In this document: in pieces, positions 23,471 to 36,034 of the stretch | Layout: every line of letters starts with the position of its first letter | Position numbering within the stretch: position 1 is the stretch's first letter | Assembly (NCBI RefSeq): GCF_008831285.2 | Contig: NC_045148.1 | Coordinates: 5,208,001-5,272,000 of the forward strand | Reading direction: 5' to 3' | Source: Nymphaea colorata | Taxonomy: Eukaryota; Streptophyta; Magnoliopsida; Nymphaeales; Nymphaeaceae | DNA length: 64,000 nt | Program-made: the position numbers and the translations under genes | Notes under the pieces: generated by a model | The model's input: only the letters and a program-made list of their open reading frames with translations | The model's database searches: none | What the model was told of the DNA's origin: nothing

Positions 23471-26204
23471 GGGGGTTTGAAAATTGTCCCATTGAACATA
23501 ACAGACAAGACATCCTGTCCACGACACCTTTGTCATGTCCATCTGTTATTAGTGTTCTATGTTCATCGTTTGATAACTTTAAGAACAAAACACAATGTCT
23601 GTTTTGTCTGATGTTTTGTTTTATGTTTGTTTGTTCCATTTGCCATCTCTATTTTGTCTGGCATTTGTTTTTGTATACTATGTGGTCTATTTTGTTTGTC
23701 ATGTCTGTTCTATCCATTGTTTGATAACAAGGATACTCTATTTGGTAATGTAGATTGTTTTAGAATATTAATAATAATACAAACTTGTTTCTAAATATAT
23801 CATATAAAACAGATGCAAATAATACAAAAACAACACATTTGGTAATAATATTAAATAAAACTACCAAACATCAAAATAGAAAATGACTTAAAACGTTTTA
23901 CTTTTGAAGGTCATACACTGGCATACATTGATACAAAATGCGACATAAAAGTTCATAGGCCTGACAACAGCATGACTAAAACTACAACAAGAAAACTGAC
24001 AACTATGAGAACACTCTAACAATAAGTCTTTTTAGACATGTTGCTCAAATTGCAGTGACTATTATATATTCATCTTGTCCTCCCCTTAAAAACCACAAGG
24101 TATTACCATCTAGTTCTTGTATTGTGAAATTAAAAGGATAATGAAATAGTTAGATTAGATGCATGAACAATGAATATAATGATGATATAAATTTTCAGTA
24201 AAATCTTACTTGAAACATCATCAATCCACATATAAATAGAAATACAACACATTTAAACCTACATGCTACAACAATACAACACAAAAGTTATTATCATTAT
24301 ACAACATAGATGTTCTGTTTTATATTATTATTTTTCTTTAGAATGACATGAGTTTGTGATTGATAATCACTTATAACAAAATTTTAACTAAAACACTAAG
24401 TTTTTTAATTTTTTACAAACTCAAAAAATATAAGATAAAAAAAGTAAAGTTTTGTGACAGAATTCCAAATGCAAAGTCACTAAGTAATTGGGTGTTTACC
24501 TTCAATTTCATTCTAACTAAAAGGAGAAAGTAAAACATGATTTCTTCAAAAATACTAGAAGGGACTACAATATGATGAACCAACCAGTTAAAGTGTTGTT
24601 CTACAAAGTCAAACATGTTGCCATATAAAATTGAAACTGCACCTACCAAAATCTTATGTAAAATTCAAATTATATAATTTAGCATAAAAAATAGAGGTCC
24701 AGTAATAGTTTTTTTAGGTCAGGGAACGTTGGAAACGATATGCTTGAAACTCTTGGATCCGACTACACCAAGCAAGCTGACCAGTTTATTGCAACATCCT
24801 TAGGCACACACCTGATAAGAATTCTCAAAATGTCAGCTGTATGGTTCATCAGCATCAATTCTATGAACTATCAAGATGATCATGATCTTCCATATGTCCT
24901 AAAGTAATGGCATTCAAGTGAGCAGAGAGGAATCACCTTCAGTGCCAATCTCGTTTCTACAGCCACTTATTAGAATTTCAGCTGCAACTAAACTTGCAAA
25001 ATAGAAAAGAGCACCTCCATTATCTTAAATTCCGGCCTAGAAAGGGTTTGGTGTGGCTTAGTTTCTCCATGGACCAGGTAATTGATTAGCAACAATCCTT
25101 TTCTCTGTTAACTCTTTAATTGAATTATTATTACATCAATAAAACTAAAGTTGCAAAACAGAAACGGGCACCTCCATCAGCAACTCATTTGCACTAATCA
25201 ATTCTCATGAAGCACTCTGCCTTTAGCAGAAGTAGGACAAAAAGTGAAAAATCTTTGCTCTCTTTGCTTCGATCCTGATGCTTTTGATACCTCCCAATGA
25301 AATTTCCATTTTCTTTCTCTCTCTAGAACTTGGATCCTTTGCATCAAAAGGACGATATATGTTAGCGGCACATCTTCTCGACATGGAAGATCATTGTAAA
25401 TTAATGGGTCGAGTATTGTAGAGTTGAAGATGAACTCACTTGAAGCAAACAACAACTGAGTGCTATATCATAAGGACAAGAAAGTGCACTCACTTGGCAA
25501 TAAGGAAAATCAAAGGAAAAAAAAAGCAATGAAATTAAATTTCAAAGCAACTCATGAGATTTAACCATGAATTGAAAGAAAAGAAAGGAAGAAGATCTCG
25601 AAAGATTAGCTGTCTGGACATGGGCACTTGACAGCCAACCCATCTTGTGGCCTTCCACCTTGGGCAAGGATGATTCCAACATCAAGTGTCAAGAAGCTGT
25701 CACAAATATCTTTGATGGTATATCAATGATTGGTTCGTTCTACCAAGGAGCCTTTCATTGCTCGAACAGTATGTTCTCAGGTTGATTATTCAGTCAGTCT
25801 TGCAAATTATTGAACTTCTTATATACAACTCTAAGACTATGCCTCCAGCTTCTCCACAGCCTAGCATATTTAGTCAACACTCTCATTTCTTTAACTTCCC
25901 ATCATTGGCATAATATTGCTGCATTGAATGCATATAAAGTTAAATCAACAAAAATTAAGGTGTTAAGTTAAAGAACAAATCAACATAAAACAACATAACA
26001 ACATAATAGTACTTAAAAACTGAATAAGGACTATGTAGAATTTGGCAAAATGTTAGTTTAAAATTTGAGATTGGGGAATTCTAGTTCCCAGACTAACTAA
26101 AACAACAATGAAGAGGTTGAATGGACAACCTAAAATTTTTGGAAAGTTCACAAGTAACTATCTCCCTACATAGGAATGGAAATTTCACAAATAGAACTAC
26201 TAGA
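23471..26204. other. Spacer between duplicated copies
   Basis: AT-rich, no recognisable gene. A plus-strand open stretch at about 25600-25780 (containing VWTWALDSQPILWPSTLGKD) and a minus-strand frame at 25198-25455 have protein-like composition, but I recognise neither. A TGTC/TGTCTG-rich low-complexity patch covers 23520-23720. Confidence 0.4.
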
Positions 26205-27469
26205 GTAATTCCACCTCTAAGGAGGGACCATAATTCCATTATTTTGAAATTCTTTGTCTGATGATGCGATTCCCGTTTTTGAAGAATGAGATCAGTAATT
26301 CTCAAATTCCATGCTTTCCAAGCAAATCAAACGGCCTCTAGATGAAAATCATAGGGGCTTTTTGTGACACTTCTTCAAAGAGGGCTCAAGTACGGTTCTT
26401 CCTTCATACCATCCCTTAAAACACTACATCTCTCTAAGGCTACTAATTAACCAATTTTTTATAAGTATTAACATTGGAGCTTGATCCTAATTTCCTATAT
26501 ATGACCTGACTCGCGGATCATAAGCTTTTCCACATGAATATTCAGTAGCGCTCAATTTTAATTCAAGCCTATAATTCTGCAATTTATCAAATATATCAAA
26601 TTTTTAATGCAAAAATAAATAAACCTTGTGAAGCGGGTGTTCTCGCCGTTTGCGCCTTTTCCTGACTGTTTTTGTGATTTTTGGCCCTTCACGTTGGTCT
26701 CTTATTTTCTCATTCTTCTATTCTTTTATCCCATGTATAATTCTAAATTTTTCATTAATAATCGATCAAGAGGATCTCCCCCAGTTAGAGAAAAGGTTAT
26801 ATTACCACATCTGACCAACTAGTGTTTGCAAAGTTAATTGACAAACTGTACCATGATATTTAGAATCCTGGAAATTCATTACCTGGAGAATCCAATTCAG
26901 ACTACTTTTCTGGATTACATATATTATCTTATTTGATGGGATTCAGATCAGATATAACTCTTATTAATTATATTTAGTCATTCTGACGATTGTACAGTTT
27001 AATTGTGAAGAAGATTCGGATAGGAACATAGAAAAATGTAAAGTTAATTTTTACATGTAATGGGATTTACACTCTAAAGTGCACAACAGCACAAATGATG
27101 AGAAATTAATTAATAAATAAAAATATCCACCTTTACCAACTCGTACTTTTACTATTCGTTTTTCTTATTTACCACTTTTACATGTTTTTTTTTTCATAAA
27201 GTAGACGCCAGGTTGCATATCAACTTGTAAGTAACAATACGGCCGACATGGTTCCCAATAATAAATGAAAGTTTGCTCCTGTGGAATTACATATCTAGGA
27301 TGTCGGGTAGCAAATGGAGTTCTGAATCTGATACTGGATATCTAAATCATACAGCAAATGAAGTTCTGAATCTGAACCTTGTAGTTATCCATCGGCGTCG
27401 TCTACCGAGATCATGAGAGACTCATTTTCAGGTGAGGGGAAGGCTGCAGTGGATCGAGATTTGGGTCAT

Positions 27470-27690
27470 CATGCAGTTAACTTTGGGTGGAGCCAAAAAA
27501 ATTTAATAAGGGAGGGCGAATTAAAGTTTCTAAATTTTGACAGGAGCCAAAATATCATTTTTCAAAACTTTTATATAAAACAAGTGAAATTTAAAAATTT
27601 ACATGTAAATTTTTTTTAAAAACAAAAAAAAGTTGAGGTGGAGCCAATAACTGTGTAGACGCTCCCTTGACTCTGCCTCTGGGTGCACCC
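27470..27690. mobile_element. Possible hAT-like insertion remnant in copy B
   Basis: The words GGTGGAGCCAAAAAAATTTA, GGAGGGCGAATTAAAG and GGTGGAGCCAATAACTG, with CTCTGCCTCTGG near the end, resemble the GTGGCGGAGCCA termini and interiors of plant hAT-type miniature elements. Copy A has no counterpart. No clear target duplication was seen. Confidence 0.3.
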
Positions 27691-28194
27691 ATCAACTTGA
27701 ATGCTACGCTAAATCAAACTGATGACGCATCGTCAGCATCCCACTCAAACAAACCAACTATGATACACCCTTGTAAGCAGCATGAAAGAGTGTCATAAAA
27801 ATGAAGTTTGCATTGGAAAGACAGAGGCAGCTAGAACAATCGTCTTTTACATATCTTTAACAAAATAAACACAAAAATGAAAACCATGGATCTTTGTTTG
27901 TGTTAACTGGAGATTTGTCACAAATGAAGTTATTACTAATAAAAGCATCGCAAAATGGTAGGTAACGCTAGCTACTGGGATCCGGAACTTTTTATTTCAT
28001 GGACTTTTTTTTTTTAGAAAAATAATATTAGTTTGTGTTTGGTGGGTAATTAGGAACTACATGATATAAAGCGAGTATTTTGACTAACATATGTCAATTC
28101 TCGATCAAATACTATATATTCAAATTAAATTTAGATCTAAACCCCTTTCTCCAGCTTTTCTAGCTTCCTTTTGTGTCTGTTCTTCTTAAACACC

Positions 28195-28440
28195 CGACCA
28201 GTTTTGGATCCGGAGCCAGTTGTGCTACCAACATGTGTCCCCCACCCACGTGAAATGTGATATAAACCCCACCAGTTTTGGATCCGGAACACGTCATGCT
28301 GCATCCAACCTGTGTCCCCCACTCACATGAAATGTGATATAAACTCGACCAGTTTTGGATCCGGAACACGGCATGCTTCCAACCTGTATCCCCACCCACG
28401 TGAGATGTGATGTAAACCCGACCAGTTTGGATCGGAACCC
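28195..28440. repeat. Minisatellite of 73-77 bp, four copies (two in copy A)
   Basis: GTTTTGGATCCGGA-type anchors (the last slightly altered) lie at 28201, 28275, 28352 and 28425. Each is followed by CCAACCTGTGTCCCCCAC-like text and a GAAATGTGATATAAA-like end. Copy A carries only two related units (19595 and 19669), so the array expanded or contracted after the duplication. Confidence 0.8.
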
Positions 28441-29104
28441 CATTCAACTAAAAATGTAAACGGTTTAGACATGACATTGAGATTTTGTTACTCGACTTCT
28501 CCCCTCAGTAAAAGTTGTACGTTTCAAAAAAAATTGCTACTCGGTATCATGCTGAGCCAGCAGTATCACATAATAGCCAATAAGTATCCACATTATTTCA
28601 TCTTTCACAGGTTCTTTTCTACTTGAGTGGTTTTTCCATTGTTAAGGTAGTCTTTTTCCACACTATGATATGTTTGAAAATTATTATGGTGATCACGAGT
28701 GTTTTTCTGCAGAAATTCACTGTTCATAATGTTCTAAAAAATAATATAATGTTAGTATCTACATTCTCAATTCCTAACTGTTAGTTTATGCATGTGAATG
28801 AAGAATTTCCATTCTTAAACTGCAGAGTACTGTTCATTTTGGTAGAGAACTGTATGATCTTCCATTTCTTTTTCGGCTTTTTTTCAAAGCACTAACTTTA
28901 CTTTTCCTTTTTTTGTTATGTCTTAAACATAACAGGTAGCCAAAACGAAAGGATTGTTGGAAATCATTGTAATAGTTTCAGCTGAAGATGTTAATAAACA
29001 TCCATTGACTTGTTCTTTTTGAGCAGTGCTAGTCAATTTTGACAAACTCATTGGATCATGCCACCTTAATTGCAGAAATGCTCTCTTTGATAACCTGCAA
29101 GCAC

Positions 29105-29259
29105 AGCTCTCGACAAAAGAGCTTGGTCGAAGTCTTATCTGAGTGAACTCAGGGAAATGCTATCCCGTTTGGGCACTAGAATACAGAGCCTTTATAAAGC
29201 ATTGCCTACAAATCCTTTACTTGTTGTTGCAACTATTCATGGAAAGCCATCGTCCAAAG
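29105..29259 (+). pseudogene. Unidentified exon remnant, copy B
   Basis: The frame reads KRAWSKSYLSELREMLSRLG, then TRIQSLYKALPTNPLLVVAT and IHGKPSSK, and ends at a donor CCAAAG|GTATG. It is the better preserved of the two copies (see 21426-21603). Upstream, other frames also look coding (for example LFDNLQAQLSTKELG), hinting at a frameshift near 29130. The family is not recognised; the pseudogene call rests on the frameshift and isolation. Confidence 0.35.
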
Positions 29260-30019
29260 GTATGATTTCATTCCATCAAATGCGACCTATATATTGACTA
29301 CTCTTTGCTTTTGTTATTCTACGTTATTTATGAAATGGATGCAATTTTGGGATGGGGTTCAGCCACTCTCTTTTTCTACATATCAAGTGATTCACTTCTA
29401 TATATTATAAAAAGAGGGACAGCAATAGGGTATGAAAAGTCCAGTGAACTCTGTCAATTATATATTTGTAGCTCCTTGTTTATTCATAGTGCAATAATAT
29501 TGCAATCTCCTTTGTGCCAAGATCTGTCATGTTAAATCATTTTCCTTCTTTTTTCTTTTATATTGTTAAGAAGCAAGATACCCACACACACACACACAGA
29601 GACGCACACGCTCCCTTGTTGCATGTTTAACAGACCTGATTTTATTCAGCTTAACATTTTTAATATACAAATAACACCTGCATCTGCATAATTATGTAAA
29701 GAGAAAAACACTAGAAACTAAAGCATGTGTTGAGTCCATTCCCACTTGTAACAAGCTTTTTCGGAAATGTTATGCCCTCCATTTTCCAAATTTATATTTT
29801 TTGTGAAATGTATATGTAGCCAATCTTTGGCAGGCAAAACCTTTCCTGCATTCTTGTGTTATTCTTTGACATTCAACATGGGATTTATGTCTTTGATGAT
29901 TCACCAGTAACGTTGGTTTACTTTTTCTAGCGAACCAAAAACTTGTCCTTCCAATAATCTTTTTCTTTTCAACTTAATTTTTCTTATACCTTGCATGGCG
30001 TGAAGTTTGCTATTTTCAG

Positions 30020-30115
30020 CACATGGAGGTCTTCAAGTACTTCACTACTGGACAGGAATATGAGCTTCATTCTGATTCAAGGATAGCCACTGTTCTTCTG
30101 TAGCTGTATGAGATT
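30020..30115 (+). pseudogene. Prolyl 4-hydroxylase exon remnant, copy B
   Basis: This follows an ATTTTCAG acceptor and reads VFKYFTTGQEYELHSDSRIA then TVLL before a TAG stop. It is the copy-B counterpart of 22069-22215, with an internal deletion of about 15 residues and the conserved Pro before the His changed to Leu. Clearly non-functional. Confidence 0.6.
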
Positions 30116-31200
30116 GAGCCGAAACATTCATTTATTTGAAATATTTTGATCAATTGACATTTTGTATAAATGGTGCGAAATATGGCACTTGTTTCTTTCT
30201 CCCTATTGTGGTGCAGATATTGAAGAAGTTGTGGTTTTTACACTATTTCTTGTAGTTTTATTATTTGTGGACAACGTATAAAATATTTTTGTTCTTTAAA
30301 AAAAAAAGTAATTGGCTCTAAGCCTAGCGTCAATGGTTCCAACAATGGTGTTTAGCCCAAATTGTACATGCGTAGGGATGGGCCTCAAGTGCACTATTCA
30401 ACTCCACACTGACCTTTGCAGTGCCAGTGGTCACTTGTTGGCCTAAGTCGCAGCACTGGAGCTTGCATAATGCCAGTGCACACTTTAAGTCTGCCACTTT
30501 CTTTTAGCACTAGAGTTGGATCAGGACTAGCGCTAGCCCTTTCTGCCCTTGAAAGTGTGTATGGTGGTTACAAATCTGGCACACTTTGTGGTGATAAAAT
30601 TGCACCAAAACTGTCGTTTACTGGTGCTTTTTATGAGCCAGAGCTGAACATAATTGTAGTGTGATATTTGTTTGATGCATACTATTATATCAGCAAAAAG
30701 GAAAGAAGGTTTTTTTGAAAGTATTCAAAGGTTTAAAGGTTCCTGATAATTATGTAATTAATATATCACGCAATGTAAGTGTAGATGAAAGAAAAATTGT
30801 GAGTTAAAGAGTTATGATCATCGCATATTACATCAGTTTTTTCCTTTTAACTGTGAGAAAAACATTGCTACCTAAAGTTAGTTATATTTTTATTGAACTA
30901 TGCATGTTTTGTAGAAAAATATGTTCTAAGATATTATGGAAACCTGAGTTAAACCAATTACAAGAACATATTACTATGCTCATTTGTGTCACAAAAAATG
31001 AACTTCTCATCATCTTATCTTGACATCATGGTACATTTAAGGATTTATCTTGTCGAATGACTTCAATTTTGTTCTACATATTTACATACTGTAGATATAA
31101 ATTCAATAGACCTATAAGAAATAGTGACAAGGTTAAAAAAGTCTCACCAAATATGTTGGGGTTCTCCTAAGGGACCATATACTTGGAGGTGTGGAAATTA

Positions 31201-33835
31201 CAAGTGTGAACAATACAACTATTTTAAAATACATAATAGGTAGAGTATATTTTTTCCATTGTACGACCATATTTTAAATAAGTCCTTATGATTAAGATCA
31301 AATGCATTATGTAAGCTAACAAGCCTCACTCTTATTAAATTATTGTGGTTGTGATATGGGACACTTAGAGGGTATTTGGTTTCAGTTACACATCGTTCCT
31401 AGAATGGCTGCTCTTTGAATTTTTTAATGCCACCCAACACTTACACAAAACCAAGGAGGACAAAGCGTTCTTGTGTCCTCGTGAAAGCAAAAATGTGTTC
31501 TTCCTTCAAACAACACCACTTGTGGAACGAGAGGGAGATTTTTTTTTTTTTTTTTTTCAAAATCCTTGGCTCGAAACCCTAGGATGATTTCACTCAAATC
31601 TCACTCTCTCTGTGCAGGTACTATGCAAGTAACCATCTCTCTCTCTTTTTCTCTCCCCATCGCTGTTTGTGTTCCTCAAAGACCGTCTCTGTCTTCTTCT
31701 TCATAGCTTCCTCTTCATTGGCGTCCTCCTTCTTCATTCACCATTCTAGTTTGACTTCTTCATTCTATGTTCCACCTCCTCCTCCTCCTCTTCTTTTTCA
31801 TTCATTGTTCTTTGTATCGTTTTCCTCTTCTTCTTCTGTATCGTTCCCCCTCCCGCTCTCTCTTCTCAATGGAAACTCAGTGATCTGATTTCTGCTAGAA
31901 GCTCGTGCAGAATCCATGGAGCAAACCAATGGCAGTCAAAGCGAATGAGGAACAAGAGTCTTCCTCTTCCTCACTAGGGAATCATTCAGAATGAAGAAGA
32001 TCTAGGGTTCCCACACTCCAAGGTGTGGTAAATGCATCTTGGTTTCCTGTGCATATTGCAAGGAGTTTCGATTGGTCTCCTTTTATGTAGAGGAGCATTG
32101 AATCCAAAGACTATGAGATGGTTATTCCTTGACATTGTCTTGGCAAATGAGGGATACTCTTTTGGCTGATTTTGGGAATCGAATGTTGGATAGATTTTTT
32201 TGATTTTTTTCTTTTATTAATTTGTTGATAGTTAATAATTTTGTTTCCATTTTTAAACATCAGTTCTTTTCAGTGTGCATGAAGTTTTAATTGAGGGGGG
32301 CTTTTTTTCTCTTCCACTTTATTTCTTCAATTTTGGCTCTCCAATTCACGGAGGGAGGTGCCTGAATTGTCCTTTTCTGGCTGCACAAAAGTACATACAC
32401 ATCAAAGGAACTAAAAGTTTTAGTTGGTTAAAAGATGAAGTTGTAAGTAGAAATCACTTGTGTCATGTTCTTTTCTTTTACTTATATTGCACTAGTACAT
32501 CATGAAATATAACATGCAGTTTGTTAATTAGGTCCTAGCAAGAGATTCTAAGCCTTCTAGTGCTTAATTCTGGATATAGACATGTTTTATATCCTCAAAC
32601 ATGCATTATCATAATGTAGAGATAGAAGCAATGATTGTGAGACCAATTTCATTTTTCCTAATTGTAATATGCATGCTTCCCGTGGTTTAAATTATTATTT
32701 TAACGTGATTTCATGTAAAGAATTTTACCATGTGTAGGAGAAGATTAGAGGAATGACGACTACAATGACAGAAGGGGAAGCAGATCCATAATCCTAGATA
32801 AATGTATTGTCTCAAGCACTTGGTGAAGATAAATATGAAGTATGCACACTTGTGAAATTGGCGGAAAAATATATAGAAACGCCTATTTGTTATGACCTGT
32901 GGCACAGAATGCTAAAACTCACAACGTAGAAAGGTAAAAATCGAATCTTTTGAAAAAGAGGTTGCCAAAATCCCAGCTTTACAAGAGAAAATAGAAAGAC
33001 TTGCTATAGAGGCTAACATCAATCAACTTTTCTTATTGAGGGGCGAAATCTGGCAATTTTTTCCATAGGTAAACATCTTACCTCTTATACATGATCTAAT
33101 TAATCATATACTTTACGAATTTCACTTCCATATGATTTTATAACATGCTTCTCATTGCTTATGTGCCACTGGAACATTGATGCAGTCTGCAGCATTGAAC
33201 CACCTTTCCAATTTTCACCATACTAATGCATTGTGGAGCTGCTAGGTGATATCGAGATATGGTTGTTTTGGGGAAAAACTTTACATTTCATTCTATAATA
33301 TTTTTGTAAATATGATATAAACCTTTTGCCATGTTCATCCCAGCAGAATGCAATAAGATGATTTGTTGAAATGGTATGTAGTTACCTGTTTATCCTTTTT
33401 GTTTTTTACTACTTTAAATCTTTATGGTATCTACTATAATGAATAAGAGAAACACTACTGTGCTTTTTCTCAACTGACAGTTTGATAGTTCTCATTTTCA
33501 TTTCAGCTTCAATTATTGATATTTTTCTTTGTTTTGTTCATTGATAGATATATATATATATATTATGGGGCGAACCCTTTTCCCTTGTTTTGTTGCTTTC
33601 GTTATCTGCTATAGCTTTTTTAATATGTTGTGATAGAAGGTTGAAAAAGTCAGGCAACAATTCGTACTTGACTATCTGCAGTTGGACGACCGTTTGTTTT
33701 TATGGACCACATTAAGTATGTTTAGTTTTCTATCTTATTTTGTTGCCAAGGTTACATTTAATAGTAGCTGAATTCTAAAAGAACGTTCAGAGTTGTTCTT
33801 TGTTACGGGCATTATTATTTTTCTATGGTAGTAGT
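31201..33835. other. Intergenic DNA with coding-like traces
   Basis: 31371 begins GGGTATTTGGTTTCAGTT, similar to miniature-transposon ends, but no partner end was found. A pyrimidine-rich stretch covers 31600-31860. Short open stretches near 32350-32450 (KYIHIKGTKSFSWLKDE) and 32740-32930 (INVLSQALGEDKYEVCTLVK) look protein-like but are separated by stops and are not recognised. Confidence 0.4.
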
Positions 33836-34290
33836 CACTACAACAATATTATTTTAAAATTGCTGATGTCTTACAGTGCCGAAGTTTGGGGGCCACCGGT
33901 AAAAGTTTCGAGGGGAATTTTATTGCCAACGACCCAAGCTGTTGGCAGTTATTATTCATTCCCGACAATTGTAGGCATCAGGAAAAACGTCCTTCATTCC
34001 CGACGGCTTCAACCATTGGTAATCATTCCAGTTCGCGACCGCTCTAAATGTCAGGAATTATTTGCTTTCCCAAATGTGTGCGTCATCAGGAATATGAATG
34101 TTCTCCCAATATTTTGAACCGTTGGGGAATTTTTTTTTTATTCTGCCACCATTTGAACCGTTGAGAAATTGTTTTTCCCCAATGGTTCAGCCATTTGAGA
34201 AATATATGCTTATCCCAACAGTAGAAACCAATGGGTTTTATCTGCTATACCTGTGGAAATTACACTGGACATCCATTCCTGAAAGAACAT
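33836..34290 (+). mobile_element. CACTA-like terminus with subterminal motifs
   Basis: CACTACAACAATATTA at 33836 matches CACTA termini. Over the next 450 bp, motifs such as AACCGTTGGGGAATTTTT, AACCGTTGAGAAATTG, CATTCCCGAC and CATCAGGAA recur, partly inverted (CCCCAATGGTT), like CACTA subterminal repeats. No opposite end was found, so this may be a solo end or a badly eroded miniature element. Confidence 0.45.
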
Positions 34291-34589
34291 CCCTAGGATC
34301 TAGTTCTGTGTAGCTAATGATATAACAAGGGCTATAGCAAGGCTGACATGCTTGAGCTGTGCAGGCTACCCATGAAATTGGAACTGTGTAACTTTGTCTT
34401 GTGCTTCCTTTAGAATAGCAAATTCCTGTTGAATTAAACATGAGAACGTTCAAAACCCTAAGCTAAGCACCATATATTACATAATATCAAAATGAGCTAC
34501 TCGTCCTGGTCTTGATTAAAAATGAATCCAACAGTCTCAGTGCACATGGACCTTACATTATACAACAAAAAGACCGAGGCTGCATCTCT

Positions 34590-34924
34590 AACTGACATAT
34601 CCAAGAAAACATAAGAAGCTCAGAAGGCTGTTTTGCTATCTTTTGTCAAACGAAAAAAGAAGGTGATCTTAATGGTAAGATTCTTGCTGCTGAGAAGAGC
34701 TTCATACTTTCAACTGCGTTCGATGAAACCACTTCAACGTAAGTCTATTTCTCTTGTCGAATTTCTTGGTAATCATATAGAAAATAAACGTGTAACTGTT
34801 GGGAACTTCTGCAGCCAACTTTTGCTGCTTCTGAAAGATCACCTCCCAACACAGGGCACCTTACTCGAAAACAAGCTCATTCAACCTGGGAATACAAATT
34901 GCCAGATTTCAGCACACCTCCAGG
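34590..34924 (+). other. Two exon-like fragments of unknown origin
   Basis: One open stretch reads SEGCFAIFCQTKKEGDLNGK then ILAAEKSFILSTAFDETTS and ends at AAC|GTAAGT (about 34739). A second, after TTCTGCAG at about 34815, reads PTFAASERSPPNTGHLTRKQ then AHSTWEYKLPDFSTPP and ends at CCAG|GTGAGC (34924). Splice signals and composition look real, but the two do not join in phase as written and I recognise no family. They may be a captured or decayed gene. Confidence 0.3.
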
Positions 34925-36034
34925 TGAGCTTTCACATTGTTTTCTATGTGGTATATTCTTTTTACCCGTTTATATTTGATGTCTGCTGTGAAAAATATAA
35001 AGGTGGGTTTAGGCTCCAGATTAGGGAGGAAAGTTTTGATAGTGAGCAATATGATTCTGCTTTTGCGCTTGGGGCTTTGACTTTGTGAACTGTGTGGGAT
35101 TTTGGCTATCACGCTACGAATGAATTTTATCTTGGGGCAACAAATCTTCTGGATATGTGTTGGATAAGCACGGGTGTGTTATTGTGGAAAATATGTAAAA
35201 ATATTACTCTGGGCATTACTGGGATCAGTGAGAATAAACGGGAATAAGGGAGCGCGAAAACTGACACCACACCATTGAACATTGACATTGGCGTTAATTG
35301 GTGCAGGGCCAGTAGCAGTCATTGCACCAAGCTGCAGGCCGGTTAAGACCTTCATTTGTGGCGCTAGATTAGCATTAGACATGCGCAGTCACTGGCGAAA
35401 GCTTCTTCCACCAAAGAAAAGAGCAGCTGTGGTTTGAGCTTTCACACAATTTCTGGCGCTAAAACAGAGATCCTGTTCAATGGCGCCATTTTAGCACCAG
35501 AGCTGATGTACCTATGTATTACAAATCTGACATAAACCGTTGGAAGTCAAATCGTACCTATGTATTGCAAATCTGACATAATTGGATATGGTAGCTAAAG
35601 TTATATGGACCGAACCAACGTTGGATGCAGACACTTTTCCTTTCCATTTCATCCCTCCCTTTCTTTCCCTTTCTCTCCATCCAAACAAGCTTTTAAGGGT
35701 CATTTGGCACCATAACAAATTGATACTATCTAATGAATTTGCCCTAAAAATTGAACACTTTGCTACAATGTTCCATGAATCTACCATAATTTTGGGATAG
35801 ACTCATGTGAAGTAACATAGCATTACTATTGTCAAATAGCCCCAAAGATCCGACAAAAATTTTGGAAGAGAAAGGAAACGTCTTATTCATAAATCTACAG
35901 ATGCTACTTATTGCCAACTCCAAGCATCCAGAAAAGATCAGACAAAAATCAGAATTTACCATCAGATTGTTCCAAAACACTCTACAAAGCTTTCACCACT
36001 AACAAGCTAATCACCATGTCAAGTCTTCAATGCC
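34925..36034. other. Region downstream of the PGK gene
   Basis: No gene recognised. The part next to 36035 should hold the 3' untranslated region of the minus-strand PGK gene. A short direct repeat (GTACCTATGTATTACAAATC, then GTACCTATGTATTGCAAATC) occurs at about 35508 and 35555. Confidence 0.4.

Larger units (their letters stand above)
26205..31200 (+). repeat. Segmental duplication, copy B
   Basis: Direct-orientation counterpart of 16850-23470 (block pairs listed there), offset by about 8-9 kb. Copy B lacks the 17340-18660 segment and the hAT-like element. It has extra DNA at about 26800-27190, an insertion-like AT-rich block at 27470-27690 and an expanded minisatellite at 28200-28440. Scattered indels and many substitutions show that the duplication is old. 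Confidence 0.9.

Noticed and set aside
29578-29612. CA-rich run as a regulatory element
   Set aside because: A simple dinucleotide repeat with no associated gene.
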